Below the pieces are notes generated by a model. It was not told the DNA's origin, searched no databases, and saw nothing but the letters and a program-made list of their open reading frames with translations. A stretch of DNA of 64,000 bases from an uncultured Oligoflexia bacterium. Lineage in GTDB: Bacteria > Bdellovibrionota > Bacteriovoracia > Bacteriovoracales > Bacteriovoracaceae. Positions 17,692 to 26,114 of this stretch are shown here, one piece after another. The translations under genes were made by a program, and so were the position numbers. The stretch is taken from NCBI GenBank assembly GCA_913058265.1, contig CAJXPQ010000001.1:186001-250000 (forward strand), given 5' to 3'. The number at the start of each line of letters is the position of its first letter. The stretch's first letter is position 1.

Positions 17692-20016
17692 ATGCTAAAA
17701 ACGATTTCTTTGATAACTCTATTCACTTATCTCTTTGTTGCCTGTAAGGAATCTGGTGATTCAGCAGTTAGCGATGCTTTAGATGAAGCGTTTAATACAG
17801 ATCCAACCGCCTCAGGTCAGGTTCAAATTGGACAATGTTATGAAGATCAATACGCGCCAGTGGCAGAAACAATAACAAGAAAATTAGACATCATTCTTGT
17901 GCCTGATACATCAGGTTCAATCAATGAGGAACGTGCGAGTATAGCCAATGGCTTTACATCATTTATAAATAGTTTACCCGCCGAAATAGACTTTAGAATT
18001 GGTGTTGTATTAGGACACGGTCCTAACTCTGCTAGGTCAGGTAAGCTCTATCAGAAAGGTAGTGAGGATCTAGTTCTTGATTCTCAGATACTTGATACTG
18101 CCAGCATTATTAGCGGCCTCCACACCAAGCTTGTAAATCCTGCAACGGATGGAGCGTCCGATGGTGGTGAGATGGGCTTCCTTTCACTAACAGAGGCGAT
18201 AACGACAAACCTTGATCTTATAAGATCTCAAGGTCTATTAAGGGACGACGCTGCTTTAGCAATTGTCTTTATTGCAGATGAACAAGATATTTGTGCAGAC
18301 TTCCCAGAGGGAGTTATTCCTGTTCCAGATCCACAAGGTAAAGAAACAAGCTCATACAATAATCACTGTGTAGACGGTGATGATAATCTTCTCTATTACC
18401 CAGAGCAGTTATTTGAAGAGCTAAACAACCTGCAAGAACAAAGACCATTAATCATTGGTGGTGTCATTTATAATAACAATGAAACGATACCTTTTAATGG
18501 TGAGAACGAAATTGGATATGGATACAAAGAATTAATAGAGTTATCAAATGGAATCTCAGTTGATTTAGCAAATGGTGATTATAATGATGGTCTAGAGAAC
18601 CTAGGTAAGATGGCGCAAGTTTCAGTTAAGCCAGAACAAGACTTTCAACTTTCTACAAATTTACTAGAGCCTTCATCACTTGAGGTCCTTGTTAACGGCT
18701 CACCTGCCAATCATACATATGATGCTGAATTGAATATAGTATCCTTAACCAGTGATAGAGATCCGTTCTCTGTCGTTAGAATTAATTATTGTGAAAAAGA
18801 AGAAGTGTCTAATCAAGTCTTTAAGCTTGTTGCCGGTGGTTCACATACATGTGCTATTTTACATGATGGAAGTCTAAAGTGCTGGGGACAAAACACCAGC
18901 GGTCAACTTGGACAAGGACATACAGATACAATCGGTGATGACGAACTTCCAAGTAGTGCGATGGCAATAAACTTTGGTCAAAAAGTTGTAGATGCTGCAG
19001 CTGGACTCTCACATACATGTGTCCTCTTAGAGGATCAGACTGTGAAGTGTTTCGGAGACAACTCTAGAGGGCAGCTTGGACTCGGTCATATTGACAATAT
19101 AGGTGATAATGAAACTGCGGATACATTTGCATCTGTTCCTCTCGGTACAGCTGTTAAAAGTATTTATGCTGGTACAAGGTTTAATTGTGCTCTTCTCATA
19201 AACCAAGAAGTTAAATGTTGGGGTGAGAATAATTTTGGGCAACTTGGATACGGACATACAGACAATCTTGGTGACGATGAAGACTTATCAAGCTATGGAA
19301 ACCTTGCTCTTGGTGACGATGCAATACAAATGGACATCTCTACGATTAGCTACCATACATGTGCTGTATTAAAGAGCTCTAACTCTTTAAAGTGTTGGGG
19401 TCTTAATAACCAAGGTCAACTGGGTTATGGGCACACAGATAATCTTGGAGATGATGAAACACCTGATAGTTACGGAGCTGTATCTTTTGGGAATGAAGTT
19501 CTACAAATAGCAACTGGAGCGTCTCATACCTGTGCTCTAAGTTCAGGACAACAAGTAAGATGTTGGGGTGCCAATTCAGTCGGTCAAACAGGCTTTGGAA
19601 GCAACACAACTATTGGTGACGATGAGGCGGCTGATTCAGCTTCTTACCTTGATTTTAATGGTATTGGTATATCAATGGTTGCAACTGGTAATACTCATAC
19701 ATGTGCTATCGGGACAGATGATTCACTTCACTGTTTTGGCCTTGCAGTGTTAGGTCAACTTGGTCACGGAAATAAAAATAATATTGGTGATAACGAATCA
19801 ATAACTGGGAATTCGAAAGTAGAAATTGATATCGCATTATCCCAAGTGGCATTAGGTCTTCACCACACATGTGCATTAACAAAAGATGAAGGTAGAGTTA
19901 TTTGTTTTGGTCTTAATTCATTTGGCCAATTAGGATATGGAAATAAAGCTAATATCGGAGACGATGAAATACCTTGGGAATTTGTAGCAGTCCTAGCCCC
20001 AGAAGAATCCCCATAA
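17692..20016 (+). CDS. Lipoprotein with VWA domain and seven RCC1 repeats
   Basis: A 774-residue surface protein. The lipobox is LFVA-C (Cys18). A von Willebrand A domain spans ~63-320 with the MIDAS motif DTSGS (Asp72, Ser74, Ser76), and a ~50-residue beta linker follows. The C-terminal ~390 residues hold seven RCC1-type propeller repeats. Each carries a pair of Cys (HTCA...KCWG) and most end in GDDE or GDNE after GQLG-x-GH. Seven repeats are enough for a closed propeller, and the Cys pairs would suit disulfides outside the cytoplasm. It is probably an adhesion or protein-binding factor (inference). The last 68 bases overlap the convergent glycine-rich gene. Confidence 0.85.
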   Translation: MLKTISLITLFTYLFVACKESGDSAVSDALDEAFNTDPTASGQVQIGQCYEDQYAPVAETITRKLDIILVPDTSGSINEERASIANGFTSFINSLPAEIDFRIGVVLGHGPNSARSGKLYQKGSEDLVLDSQILDTASIISGLHTKLVNPATDGASDGGEMGFLSLTEAITTNLDLIRSQGLLRDDAALAIVFIADEQDICADFPEGVIPVPDPQGKETSSYNNHCVDGDDNLLYYPEQLFEELNNLQEQRPLIIGGVIYNNNETIPFNGENEIGYGYKELIELSNGISVDLANGDYNDGLENLGKMAQVSVKPEQDFQLSTNLLEPSSLEVLVNGSPANHTYDAELNIVSLTSDRDPFSVVRINYCEKEEVSNQVFKLVAGGSHTCAILHDGSLKCWGQNTSGQLGQGHTDTIGDDELPSSAMAINFGQKVVDAAAGLSHTCVLLEDQTVKCFGDNSRGQLGLGHIDNIGDNETADTFASVPLGTAVKSIYAGTRFNCALLINQEVKCWGENNFGQLGYGHTDNLGDDEDLSSYGNLALGDDAIQMDISTISYHTCAVLKSSNSLKCWGLNNQGQLGYGHTDNLGDDETPDSYGAVSFGNEVLQIATGASHTCALSSGQQVRCWGANSVGQTGFGSNTTIGDDEAADSASYLDFNGIGISMVATGNTHTCAIGTDDSLHCFGLAVLGQLGHGNKNNIGDNESITGNSKVEIDIALSQVALGLHHTCALTKDEGRVICFGLNSFGQLGYGNKANIGDDEIPWEFVAVLAPEESP

Positions 20017-21079
20017 AGAATTGATAGAGAAAACCATACTCATTCGCAATTTTGTAGCTACAACTATATTCTATATCAGACTCAAGTCTCAAGCCGTCAC
20101 CTAAAATAGGGTCCATTATAGAGGGTATTGTGGATTGAAATGCGAGTGGATTTGTTACCGCTCCAGTGTATGTACCAGAAAGGCTATCAACACGAATTCG
20201 CCCTGATCCACCATTACCTCCAGCACCACCAGTGTCAACAGAGATACCACCAGAGCCACCATTACCATTTATCGCTGAGACTGTTCCCGTTATATTTACA
20301 CCTTGAGCTCCGATAATATAAATGGCACCACCAGAGCCGCCACCGCCGCCGCCGCCGCCGCCAGAGCCACCACCAGCACTTCCGTTACTACCATTACTAC
20401 CGTTGCTTAAAACACTACCAGAAATGGTGACAATACCCTTAGCGATAATGATGACACCACCGCCTCCAGCACCACCAGTACCGCCAGACTCTTCAGCAAG
20501 TATTCCATCATCACCAGAGCCGCCAGCACCACCGCCAGCTCCCCCAGTAAAGTTACTTACAAAGTCACTTTCAGGAAAATAGCCTGCTGCTGGAATTGCT
20601 GCACCAGTTCCGGCAGTTCCACCTGATGTTCCACCAGAAGTACCCGCTGTAGGAAGTACAGCTGTTCCAAATCTCGCACCAGAACCGCCGCCACCGGCCG
20701 CACTTACACCGGCACCACCGTTCACTGCATTTTGCCCACCGAGGCCCTGTCCACCATTATTTGAAGTTCCATTGACTCCATTACAAGTCCCAACAGGACA
20801 AGATCCACCTGCAGTTCCACCAGGTCCAGGAGTTGTGCCTACTGCAGAAAGACTAAGTGTTCCATCTATTGTGACATCTCCCTGAGAGCGAATAATGATA
20901 TAGTCGCTGGCACCATTAAAATTTATCGTTTGCCCGCCAGATACATTTACAGAAGAGCAATTGTAGATACGCTGTGACTTTGAACTGGTAGTCCAATTAC
21001 AAGTTTCACTACCATCACCATAGCTTAGTTGTCCGTAAGCCTTGAAAGTCATACATAAAAGTATAATGATTAATTTCAT
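19949..21079 (-). CDS. Glycine-rich exported protein with C-terminal membrane anchor
   Basis: A 376-residue protein: signal peptide (~1-16, KAYG-QL), a Cys-containing beta segment (~20-70; NFNGASDYIIIRSQGDVTID), then ~220 residues of Gly/Ser/Asn-rich low-complexity sequence broken by short hydrophobic strands such as GVIIIAKGIVTISGSV and AIYIIGAQGVNIT. After a ~60-residue region comes a transmembrane helix (FLYQFFMGILLGLGLLQIP) and a basic tail (KVFHRLRY). The Cys/TM/basic end resembles a C-terminal sorting signal, but no sortase or exosortase gene is in view. The strand-Gly rhythm suggests a stacked beta structure. Surface role inferred. Confidence 0.75.
   Translation of the reverse strand: MKLIIILLCMTFKAYGQLSYGDGSETCNWTTSSKSQRIYNCSSVNVSGGQTINFNGASDYIIIRSQGDVTIDGTLSLSAVGTTPGPGGTAGGSCPVGTCNGVNGTSNNGGQGLGGQNAVNGGAGVSAAGGGGSGARFGTAVLPTAGTSGGTSGGTAGTGAAIPAAGYFPESDFVSNFTGGAGGGAGGSGDDGILAEESGGTGGAGGGGVIIIAKGIVTISGSVLSNGSNGSNGSAGGGSGGGGGGGGGSGGAIYIIGAQGVNITGTVSAINGNGGSGGISVDTGGAGGNGGSGRIRVDSLSGTYTGAVTNPLAFQSTIPSIMDPILGDGLRLESDIEYSCSYKIANEYGFLYQFFMGILLGLGLLQIPKVFHRLRY
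20336..20362 (-). repeat. GGC triplet run inside glycine-rich gene
   Basis: A short run of CCG/GCC triplets (GGC on the coding strand, about six perfect copies) encodes a polyglycine stretch. It is locally very GC-rich in an AT-rich chromosome. A run like this can slip, changing length by whole codons. Confidence 0.8.
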
Positions 21080-21136
21080 AGATAAATTTTAGCAATGATA
21101 TCTCTATAAGAAAAATGATAATTGAAGAAACAATGC

Positions 21137-21161
21137 GGAGCACCTAATACTTAAGTGCTCC
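21137..21161 (-). terminator. Hairpin after the subtilase gene
   Basis: GGAGCAC (21137-21143) pairs with GTGCTCC (21155-21161) around an 11-base loop. It lies 9 bases beyond the subtilase stop. On the minus strand the sequence after the stem is T-rich but has no clean U tract, so it is only a probable terminator. Confidence 0.5.
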
Positions 21162-21169
21162 AATGAAGA

Positions 21170-22846
21170 CTATTTAATATATTGAATTTGGGTAACAATA
21201 AATCCCCATAAAGTGACAGAACTATCCGCCTCAAAGATCAGCTTAATACTATCCCCTTCAGCATACTCTGACTTATAATTGAAACCATCGCCAGAAATAG
21301 AGTCAACTTTTGCACCCTTATTATTTACCACATGGACAAAGTCGTATGATCTTTCAAGGTCATACTTATCAACGATAACTCGCATATATTTTGCACCTGG
21401 AACAGAAAACGTTTTCTCCTTAACAGAATTAATTAAATATGGATGGGCCGACTCAAAGACAGCGACTGTCTTAGTTACCCAATCCGACTCATCTGGCCTT
21501 GAGGGTCTTGGGGTAACAACCCCAGTTAAAAAGTTATAAGCATCAACTCTCCCACTTGAGATAATTTTGCGATCATAGCTTTTATCATAAACAGAAGAAT
21601 CAATTAAAGCATCTCTAATCTCACTTGGCTTTGCTTTTCCAAATTGCGCTAAATATAACCCTATAACACCTGATACATGTGGCGTGGCCATAGATGTTCC
21701 AGAGAAAACAGAGTATTGATTATTTGGAGTTGTTGAGAGAATATTTCTACCAGGTGCCGCCACATGAACTGTATTAGAACCAAAGCACGAAAAACTAGCA
21801 AGAGTATTATTATAATTATGTGCGGCCACAGAGATCACATTATCAACTTGGTAGTTCGAAGGGTAATGTGGAGTATTATTATTATTGGTAGCACTATTCC
21901 CAGCAGCTGCAGTGAAAACAATCCCTGCATTATTCGCTCTAACGATAGCATCCTCTAATGCTTGAGAAGCTCCGCCGCCGCCCCAAGAATTACTCATCAA
22001 ATCAACACCTACTGCAATAGCATAATCAATCGCCATAATAGCATGTTCGGTGGATCCAGATCCTTGATCAGTAAGAAACTTAATACCTACTAGCTCGGCC
22101 TGTGCCATAACTCCGGCAATACCAATTCCATTTCCATGTTCAGCTGCAATTGTTCCAGCACAATGAGTTCCATGCCCGTTTCCATCCATAGGATCACCGT
22201 CTTGATTAGCAACATCATAACCATGGATATCATCGATATATCCATTACCATCATCGTCAACGCCTGCAGTCCCGTTGGCCTCAGCTTCGTTTGTCCACAT
22301 ATTCGCCTTTAAGTCAGGATGATTATAATCAATCCCAGTATCAATAACGGCTATTTTAATTTGTTTACTACCTTTTGTAATAGTCCAGGCTCTTTCAGCA
22401 TTTATATCTGCTCCTGCAACACCTCTTGGTGATGAATTACCACGATCAGACCTTGGCTCATTATTTCCATTGTTTTTTAATCCCCATAGATCTCCATACT
22501 TTGGATCAGTTGTAAGGGTTTTGATTTTTTTTCCAATTGCTCTATAAAGGTAATTAGGCTCAGCATACTCAACCTCTGGGTGTTTAGAGAACTCTTTAAT
22601 CACAGACAAGATATCTTTCTTATTATCTGTCTTAAGAACTGCAAATTTTCCAAAGCTCAAGTCCATAATGTTTTTTATTTTTAAGCTTCTAAAAGTTTTC
22701 GTCTTAACGAGCTTTTTCGCATATTCACCTTTTAGCTTAATTATAATCTCTCCTGGTACATACTCTCCACGAGTCTTTGCGCTAACAGTCGCAGACAATA
22801 AAAAAACGAGTGAAAATGCAACCGCCATAACAAATGTATTCTTCAT
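21170..22846 (-). CDS. Secreted subtilisin-like serine protease (S8) with propeptide and CUB-like tail
   Basis: A 558-residue exported protease. Signal peptide ~1-23 (TVSA-KT). An inhibitor_I9-like/fervidolysin-type propeptide spans ~28-105 (VPGEIIIKLKG ... VEYAEPNYLY). The S8 catalytic domain runs ~115-435: Asp169 in AVIDTGIDYNHPD, His225 in GHGTHCAG, oxyanion Asn317 in AAAGNS and Ser385 in FSGTSMATPH. An Asp-rich DDDGNGYIDD segment (~197-206) is a likely Ca2+ site. The last ~110 residues form a beta domain (AHPYLINSVKEKTFSV ... LWGFIVT) like CUB/P-type accessory domains. It is probably extracellular and used for protein degradation. Confidence 0.95.
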   Translation of the reverse strand: MKNTFVMAVAFSLVFLLSATVSAKTRGEYVPGEIIIKLKGEYAKKLVKTKTFRSLKIKNIMDLSFGKFAVLKTDNKKDILSVIKEFSKHPEVEYAEPNYLYRAIGKKIKTLTTDPKYGDLWGLKNNGNNEPRSDRGNSSPRGVAGADINAERAWTITKGSKQIKIAVIDTGIDYNHPDLKANMWTNEAEANGTAGVDDDGNGYIDDIHGYDVANQDGDPMDGNGHGTHCAGTIAAEHGNGIGIAGVMAQAELVGIKFLTDQGSGSTEHAIMAIDYAIAVGVDLMSNSWGGGGASQALEDAIVRANNAGIVFTAAAGNSATNNNNTPHYPSNYQVDNVISVAAHNYNNTLASFSCFGSNTVHVAAPGRNILSTTPNNQYSVFSGTSMATPHVSGVIGLYLAQFGKAKPSEIRDALIDSSVYDKSYDRKIISSGRVDAYNFLTGVVTPRPSRPDESDWVTKTVAVFESAHPYLINSVKEKTFSVPGAKYMRVIVDKYDLERSYDFVHVVNNKGAKVDSISGDGFNYKSEYAEGDSIKLIFEADSSVTLWGFIVTQIQYIK

Positions 22847-23015
22847 GAATTCTCCTTAAAACTCCATTCTGGAATCAATATTCTTATATTTAGATTATAC
22901 AGTTAATGATCGATTAAATCTCAGGGGAAAAATTCTCAAAAACGAGAGATACCGGACCCAAAGAGTCCAGCGTTAAGTACTAGATATTTTAATGAAAATA
23001 TAAGATCATGTAGCT

Positions 23016-23840
23016 ATGTCAAATATACTAAACAAAAGTAATCACCCAGTAGAAGTTAAAAAGATAGATATAAATGTCTGGACCCTAAGAGATGAGATTG
23101 AATCTGCAATCTCTATAAGACTTAAAGAGCACCCAGATACCCCTTCAAATGAAGTCGATATCAGTGATATTAAAGAATTTTATAACAAAATTTATTCGAC
23201 AAATGATGATGGAGGCGACGCATCAGAGGATAAAGAATCGACGGAAGAAGCTGAAGATAAACCAGAGGATGAAAGCTCTGATCAAGAAGATGCAGAAACC
23301 AAAGACGCTGATGAATCATCAGATGAGTCAACTGAAGAAGGTGCAAGCGACGATGATGACGATGCAGCTGCCGAAATGGCCGCCGCCATGCTTGCTGATC
23401 AAGGTGCAGGGCCAGAAACAGCTCCTGATGATAAAATAAGTTTAGAAAAATACGAAAGAGCTAAACCACCTGAGGAAAAATTACTTAAAGGCTTTATTTT
23501 TTTAGCAGATGTAAATATGCAAGAAATTATGTTTTTCGCAAAATCTGACTTCTTACATGGCCAAACAATAGTCATTGAGTTTTGCCTACCTAGTAATTTT
23601 AGCCAAACAGCTTCAGTTTTGAAGTCTTCCCATATTACAAGAAACTCGAAAGTCATCAGCCCAAATAAGCCAACACATAGGATTCATGCATCTTTCCAAT
23701 TTAGATTTGAGGAAGAGCGAACAAGATTAAGAAAATTTCTTAAATCTGTAGAGCCTGATACACCAGCTTCACCAAAGAAACTTAAAAAGCCATCTGACGG
23801 AGAAGACAGTGACGATGACTTTAACGACTTAGGATTCTAG
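23016..23840 (+). CDS. PilZ-like domain protein with acidic linker
   Basis: A 274-residue soluble protein. A short N-terminal helical part (~1-65) is followed by a very acidic Asp/Glu/Ser linker (~66-150). A C-terminal domain (~155-250) has the PilZ layout: a GFIFLADVNMQEIMFFAKSD strand pair, a GQTIVIEFCLPSNF strand, then IHASFQFRFEEERTRLRKFL. The RxxxR and D/NxSxxG residues needed for c-di-GMP binding are not clearly present, so nucleotide binding is doubtful. The stop codon directly abuts the ATG of the next gene, so the two are co-translated. Confidence 0.65.
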   Translation: MSNILNKSNHPVEVKKIDINVWTLRDEIESAISIRLKEHPDTPSNEVDISDIKEFYNKIYSTNDDGGDASEDKESTEEAEDKPEDESSDQEDAETKDADESSDESTEEGASDDDDDAAAEMAAAMLADQGAGPETAPDDKISLEKYERAKPPEEKLLKGFIFLADVNMQEIMFFAKSDFLHGQTIVIEFCLPSNFSQTASVLKSSHITRNSKVISPNKPTHRIHASFQFRFEEERTRLRKFLKSVEPDTPASPKKLKKPSDGEDSDDDFNDLGF

Positions 23841-24836
23841 ATGCGTTTTACAAGCTTAAGAAGCCGTAGCATTTACTCAACCTGGTTCTGTCTCTCATTC
23901 CTACTATTGCTAATGACTTATCTTGGCTTTATTGAATTCTTCCAAGACTCACGAGTTGAAGTTTCAGCGACTGAATTACTAAAAAATCCTGTTAGATCTG
24001 ACATACTTACAAATGCTGAAACCATACGCTTTAAAAACCGTATCGGTACATTTCTAATCAAAAAAGAAAATGATTTATGGATTCTAAAAGAGCCTAGGGT
24101 AATGCCCGCTCAAGTGCGAACTGTAAATAGTCTTATCCAGTCTCTGAGAGATATTAAGGTACAAACAATTCATGAGTATGAACCTATAAACATTCAAAGT
24201 TTCTCTTTGGACAAGCCGATTATTCAAATTGATCTTACCACAAAGCTAGATGATAATATTTCCATAAAAGTGGGAATCATTAATCCTATTGATAATACAT
24301 CATACATAACGGTAACTGGTCATGACTATATTTTCCAAACAAATATCTTTAAAACAAAAATGGAAAAATATGAGCTAAGTCGATTTATTGACTCTCGAAT
24401 ATTCTCTATGAATATAGATAATGTAAAAGAGTTTAGTCTGTATCGTGCAAAATCAAAAGAGACATTTAATAAGTTATCGCAAAAAAATTCAGTATGGTCT
24501 GCTAAAAAATACAATACAATATCATCAGAGAATACATCTAAAAAATTAACCTCAATACTTAATATAACGACACATATGATTATTGATAAACAAGATGAAG
24601 AACTTAAAACCTTTATTACAAACTACCTCGACAACCCACTCTATCGAATAACAGTTAGGACATTTGATAACAAGCAAGTAACTTATAAAGTCTCTAACCT
24701 TGTGAAGGCGATAAAAGACTTAAAGATTGAGAAGAGACAATACTTTCTAGTTTCATCATCTGACAGAAAATATCCTTATGTTATAAACAAGCAATTTCTC
24801 AATGAATTTGTGATTAAGTACTCAGACCTTAAGTAG
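23841..24836 (+). CDS. Membrane-anchored DUF4340-like protein
   Basis: A 331-residue protein with one N-terminal transmembrane helix (~14-32, WFCLSFLLLLMTYLGFIEFF) and a large periplasmic part. Strand patterns such as LIKKENDLWILKEP and the following VNSLIQSLRDIKV match the DUF4340 layout, in which such repeats are stacked. DUF4340 proteins often accompany ABC-type gliding or auxiliary transport genes, but none is nearby. It follows the PilZ-like gene with no gap (TAG-ATG), so the two probably work together. The 3' end overlaps the convergent methyltransferase by 15 bases. Confidence 0.65.
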   Translation: MRFTSLRSRSIYSTWFCLSFLLLLMTYLGFIEFFQDSRVEVSATELLKNPVRSDILTNAETIRFKNRIGTFLIKKENDLWILKEPRVMPAQVRTVNSLIQSLRDIKVQTIHEYEPINIQSFSLDKPIIQIDLTTKLDDNISIKVGIINPIDNTSYITVTGHDYIFQTNIFKTKMEKYELSRFIDSRIFSMNIDNVKEFSLYRAKSKETFNKLSQKNSVWSAKKYNTISSENTSKKLTSILNITTHMIIDKQDEELKTFITNYLDNPLYRITVRTFDNKQVTYKVSNLVKAIKDLKIEKRQYFLVSSSDRKYPYVINKQFLNEFVIKYSDLK

Positions 24837-25481
24837 TAAACTAAGCCCATCCTCAAACGGGATAAAAACTGATTCCCAGATATCAGAAGCTTTAATAAAT
24901 TCATGCAACTCACGAATATTGGCGGCAGACCTCTTTTTAGAAGCTAGATCAGGGTCAAGAAAGCTCCCACGCCAATAAGAATTATCAACCGCAACTAGAG
25001 AACCTTGACTCATCTTCGGAGCAAGAGCATGAAGGAAGTCCTTATAATTAGATTTCACACCGTCAACAAGAGCAAAATCAACTTCGCTTACACTTTTAAT
25101 AACCTCAAAAGCATCATCTTGGTGATATGACATTTTATCATTCCAACTGTCTGGCCAATTTAGTGCATGAAACTCTTCAACTAAATCATCTCTTTTTTCT
25201 GTAAGAATGAGTTGTTCAATAGTTTGAGCTGATCCATGCATAAACCAAAAAGCACTTTGACCGTAACCCGATCCCATTTCAAAAATAGTTTTAGGTTTGT
25301 TAATTTTCACCATTAAAGATAGTAAACTACCAATATTATTTTTGACAGCTGGAAAGTTATATTTTGATTCAAGGATTTGAAGAGATTGAAATAGATTCAA
25401 CTCTTCCTCAGTAAACTTTGTATAAGGAAGACTATTTGAAAATGAATCTAGTTGTTTGAAGTCAAATGGATAATCACGCAT
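24822..25481 (-). CDS. SAM-dependent O-methyltransferase-like protein
   Basis: About 219 residues from the ATG at 25481; an upstream GTG at 25493 lies inside the terminator stem of rpmG. The SAM-binding motif is FEMGSGYGQSAFWF, then LTEKRDDLVEEFHAL (acidic residue for ribose), an HQDDAFEVI loop, FALVDGVKSNY and LVAVDNSYW. This order fits the O-methyltransferase type 3 (COMT/CCoAOMT) fold, but the substrate is unknown. Its ribosome binding site AGGTGG lies in the 3' arm of the rpmG terminator hairpin, which suggests expression by read-through with coupled control, or from a separate promoter. Confidence 0.85.
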   Translation of the reverse strand: MRDYPFDFKQLDSFSNSLPYTKFTEEELNLFQSLQILESKYNFPAVKNNIGSLLSLMVKINKPKTIFEMGSGYGQSAFWFMHGSAQTIEQLILTEKRDDLVEEFHALNWPDSWNDKMSYHQDDAFEVIKSVSEVDFALVDGVKSNYKDFLHALAPKMSQGSLVAVDNSYWRGSFLDPDLASKKRSAANIRELHEFIKASDIWESVFIPFEDGLSLLLKV

Positions 25482-25508
25482 AAAAAAAGCCACCTATAAA
25501 TAGGTGGC
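25482..25508 (-). terminator. Rho-independent terminator of rpmG, overlapping the next RBS
   Basis: Read on the minus strand: GCCACCTA, loop TTTA, TAGGTGGC, then T7 (25488-25482). The 8-bp GC-rich stem plus U tract is a textbook intrinsic terminator 24 bases after the rpmG stop. The 3' arm holds AGGTGG, the only good ribosome binding site for the methyltransferase ATG that follows the T tract. Confidence 0.85.
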
Positions 25509-25532
25509 CTCCAAATAGTATTAAATATTTAA

Positions 25533-25709
25533 TTACTTAATTTCTTTATGAAGAGTATGTTTTCTTAAAAATGGATTATACTTACTAAGTTCTAATCTCT
25601 CTGGATGCGTCTTTTTATTCTTCGTCGTTGTATAACGAGAAGGTGACTTTCCAATTTTTCTAGCTTCAGTACACTCTAAAGTAACAATAACTCTTGGCCC
25701 CTTTGCCAT
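25533..25709 (-). CDS. rpmG: 50S ribosomal protein L33
   Basis: A 58-residue basic protein beginning [18 protein letters not shown], with [23 protein letters not shown] and a HTLHKEIK end. This is the standard L33 sequence. It is of the zinc-free type: a single Cys remains and the paired CxxC knuckles are absent. A strong GGAGG sits 5 bases before the ATG. It stands alone; its usual partners (rpmB, secE/nusG) are not here. It ends in the intrinsic terminator at 25482-25508. Confidence 0.95.
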   Translation of the reverse strand: MAKGPRVIVTLECTEARKIGKSPSRYTTTKNKKTHPERLELSKYNPFLRKHTLHKEIK

Positions 25710-25835
25710 ATATCCTCCGATTTCATTTACTTCTAATTGCTCTAAATAAGATTGGTAAAGTACTATTTTTATGTTAACTTTGTCAAAATAAAATGATGCG
25801 TTTTTCTATAAATAAATATACAAGGTAAGAATCTA

Positions 25836-26114
25836 ATGTTTGATCTAAATAACTGGAATTACTCACAATACCTAAATGAAGACCTTAAAGCGATTATTAA
25901 CCTTACTGCGCTACCAAATGATGAGGATTGTGAATTTATCTATTCTGTTACCGTTCTAGATAAGCATAATAATGAAATACATCAAAATGACTTCAAAGTC
26001 CTAAATGATGCGTGTGTCTATATAAATACGAAGTACCTTCCCTACTGGGAGTTCAATGAAGCCGTTGAGAAAGAAGAATCGACTGGCGGATGTGGAAGCT
26101 GTGCTGCCCACTAG
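25836..26114 (+). CDS. Small protein with C-terminal CGSC motif
   Basis: A 92-residue soluble protein, acidic, with several beta-strand-like stretches (ECFIYSVTVL region). It ends GGCGSCAAH: two Cys two residues apart plus a terminal His, which could bind a metal or form a redox pair. CAAGGT lies before the ATG. The last 4 bases overlap the lplA stop region on the other strand. Family not recognised. Confidence 0.7.
   Translation: MFDLNNWNYSQYLNEDLKAIINLTALPNDEDCEFIYSVTVLDKHNNEIHQNDFKVLNDACVYINTKYLPYWEFNEAVEKEESTGGCGSCAAH

Noticed and set aside
18800-20000. Regular repeats of ~160 bases considered as CRISPR or satellite DNA
   Set aside because: They are in-frame RCC1 codon repeats in a single gene, too diverged in DNA sequence and with no spacers. 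No CRISPR array or cas gene is in the window.
20322-20582. Open frame on the plus strand reading a long Pro-rich protein (PPPPPP)
   Set aside because: It is the antisense of the glycine-rich gene: GGC codons read backward give CCG/Pro. No signal peptide or independent ribosome binding site.
23149-23439. Lys/Gln-rich open frame inside the PilZ-like gene
   Set aside because: It is a frame shadow of the acidic GAT/GAA-rich linker.
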